A stretch of DNA of 23,744 nucleotides from Bacillota bacterium (GTDB lineage Bacteria; Bacillota; Clostridia; Oscillospirales; Acutalibacteraceae), in assembly GCA_023401495.1 (NCBI GenBank), contig JAEXDU010000036.1:1-23744 (forward strand), written 5' to 3'. Of this stretch, positions 23,376-23,744 are shown in pieces (positions within the stretch are counted from its first letter, which is position 1; every line of letters starts with the position of its first letter). The position numbers and the translations under genes are program-made. Below the pieces are notes generated by a model. The model searched no databases, was not told the origin of the DNA, and worked only from the letters and a program-made list of their open reading frames with translations.

Positions 23376-23405
23376 ATCATATCATTCCAATCGGGAAATT
23401 GTCAA
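23376..23405 (-). promoter_or_regulatory. Promoter of the riboswitch-ATPase transcript
   Basis: On the minus strand a consensus TTGACA (23405-23400) is followed after 18 nt by TATGAT (23381-23376). This places the transcript start just before the aptamer. Confidence 0.75.
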
Positions 23406-23468
23406 TACCTGTTTTATGTCAATTCATTCCCTGATTCTGGTTAGAAACCCGATATTGCCCGAAAAACA

Positions 23469-23502
23469 AATAGGTCATGCAGTGTTGGCTGCATGGCCTA
23501 TT
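23469..23502 (-). terminator. Hairpin, possible terminator for a minus-strand gene entering from the right
   Basis: AATAGGTCATGCAG and CTGCATGGCCTATT pair around a 6-nt loop with one G-U or A-C position. Read leftward, the stem is followed by TGTTTTTC, which is terminator-like. Read rightward it is followed by an A-rich stretch. Confidence 0.4.
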
Positions 23503-23535
23503 GGAGAATTAAAAAATGAGTGGAGTTCATAAAAC

Positions 23536-23568
23536 AAAATCCGAACCCGATAAAAGGGTTCGGATTTT
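23536..23568. terminator. Bidirectional terminator hairpin
   Basis: AAAATCCGAACCC (23536-23548) and GGGTTCGGATTTT (23556-23568) are perfect arms around a 7-nt loop, with T-runs on both strands. In 23569-23744 I see no gene. A minus-strand frame of about 32 codons open to the window edge ends near 23646 and could be the tail of a gene outside. Confidence 0.65.
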
Positions 23569-23744
23569 GAACGGTATGTCTAATGACGGTAATATTGATA
23601 CAATTTCACGTTTGCCCCCGCTGAAACCGTGCCGATTGCATTTTTGCCTTACTGGTTGCATTTCCGATTTAATGGTTTCAAATCCAGAAGGGGTTGCACT
23701 TTTTGCTGGTCTTGCGTAAGCCGTGACACACCGAGGACTATTGG

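Noticed and set aside
23507..23719. Plus-strand frame of about 70 codons starting MSGVHKTK
   Set aside because: It runs through the terminator hairpin at 23536-23568 and its start has only weak ribosome site support.
1..23744. CRISPR arrays, tRNA or rRNA genes, prophage, complete insertion sequences
   Set aside because: I looked for regularly spaced repeats, tRNA-like cloverleaf ends, rRNA motifs, transposase and phage proteins and saw none.

Overview
The window looks like chromosome from a member of the Firmicutes, probably a clostridium and perhaps an oscillospiral relative. The reasons are strong AGGAGG-type ribosome binding sites, roughly 50% GC, PdxST-type vitamin B6 synthesis beside a MocR/PdxR regulator, a DegV protein, a yybP-ykoY riboswitch and compact rho-independent terminators. 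This placement is inference. I see no tRNA, rRNA, CRISPR array, complete insertion sequence or phage gene.

Positions 1-7027 hold a probable catabolic island. Running left on the minus strand are a truncated GltS-like sodium/glutamate-type symporter, an alpha/beta-hydrolase-fold protein, a decayed C-terminal remnant of an ornithine cyclodeaminase-family gene, and an RpiR-family regulator. Divergently, on the plus strand, an IlvD/Edd-family Fe-S dehydratase overlaps a second paralogous hydrolase-fold protein by 4 nt. Both hydrolase paralogs lack the nucleophile serine and carry Asn at the usual acid position. The promoters of the two arms share an unusually similar -35/spacer sequence, so the island may be one RpiR-controlled regulon for an unidentified organic or amino acid.

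Positions 7488-11796 form an operon with a clear promoter and a strong terminator: polar amino acid ABC ATPase, lipoprotein binding protein, two permeases, and a UroD-superfamily protein of unknown function. A gene-free stretch with several hairpins follows (11797-12386).

Positions 12387-16780 carry independent plus-strand housekeeping or stress genes: an MscS-type channel resembling YbdG, a one-domain MGMT-like protein that keeps its PCHR cysteine, a NimA/PNPOx-like flavoprotein, a DegV fatty-acid-binding protein, and the DNA glycosylase Tag.

Positions 16855-20350 are the B6 region: a small membrane protein, pdxT and pdxS on the minus strand, and a divergent MocR/PdxR-type regulator, with an inverted repeat in the shared control region. 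Positions 20418-23405 are a P-type cation ATPase on the minus strand, preceded by a small ORF, a terminator, a yybP-ykoY manganese riboswitch and a promoter. The last 340 bases hold two hairpins and no gene I can support.
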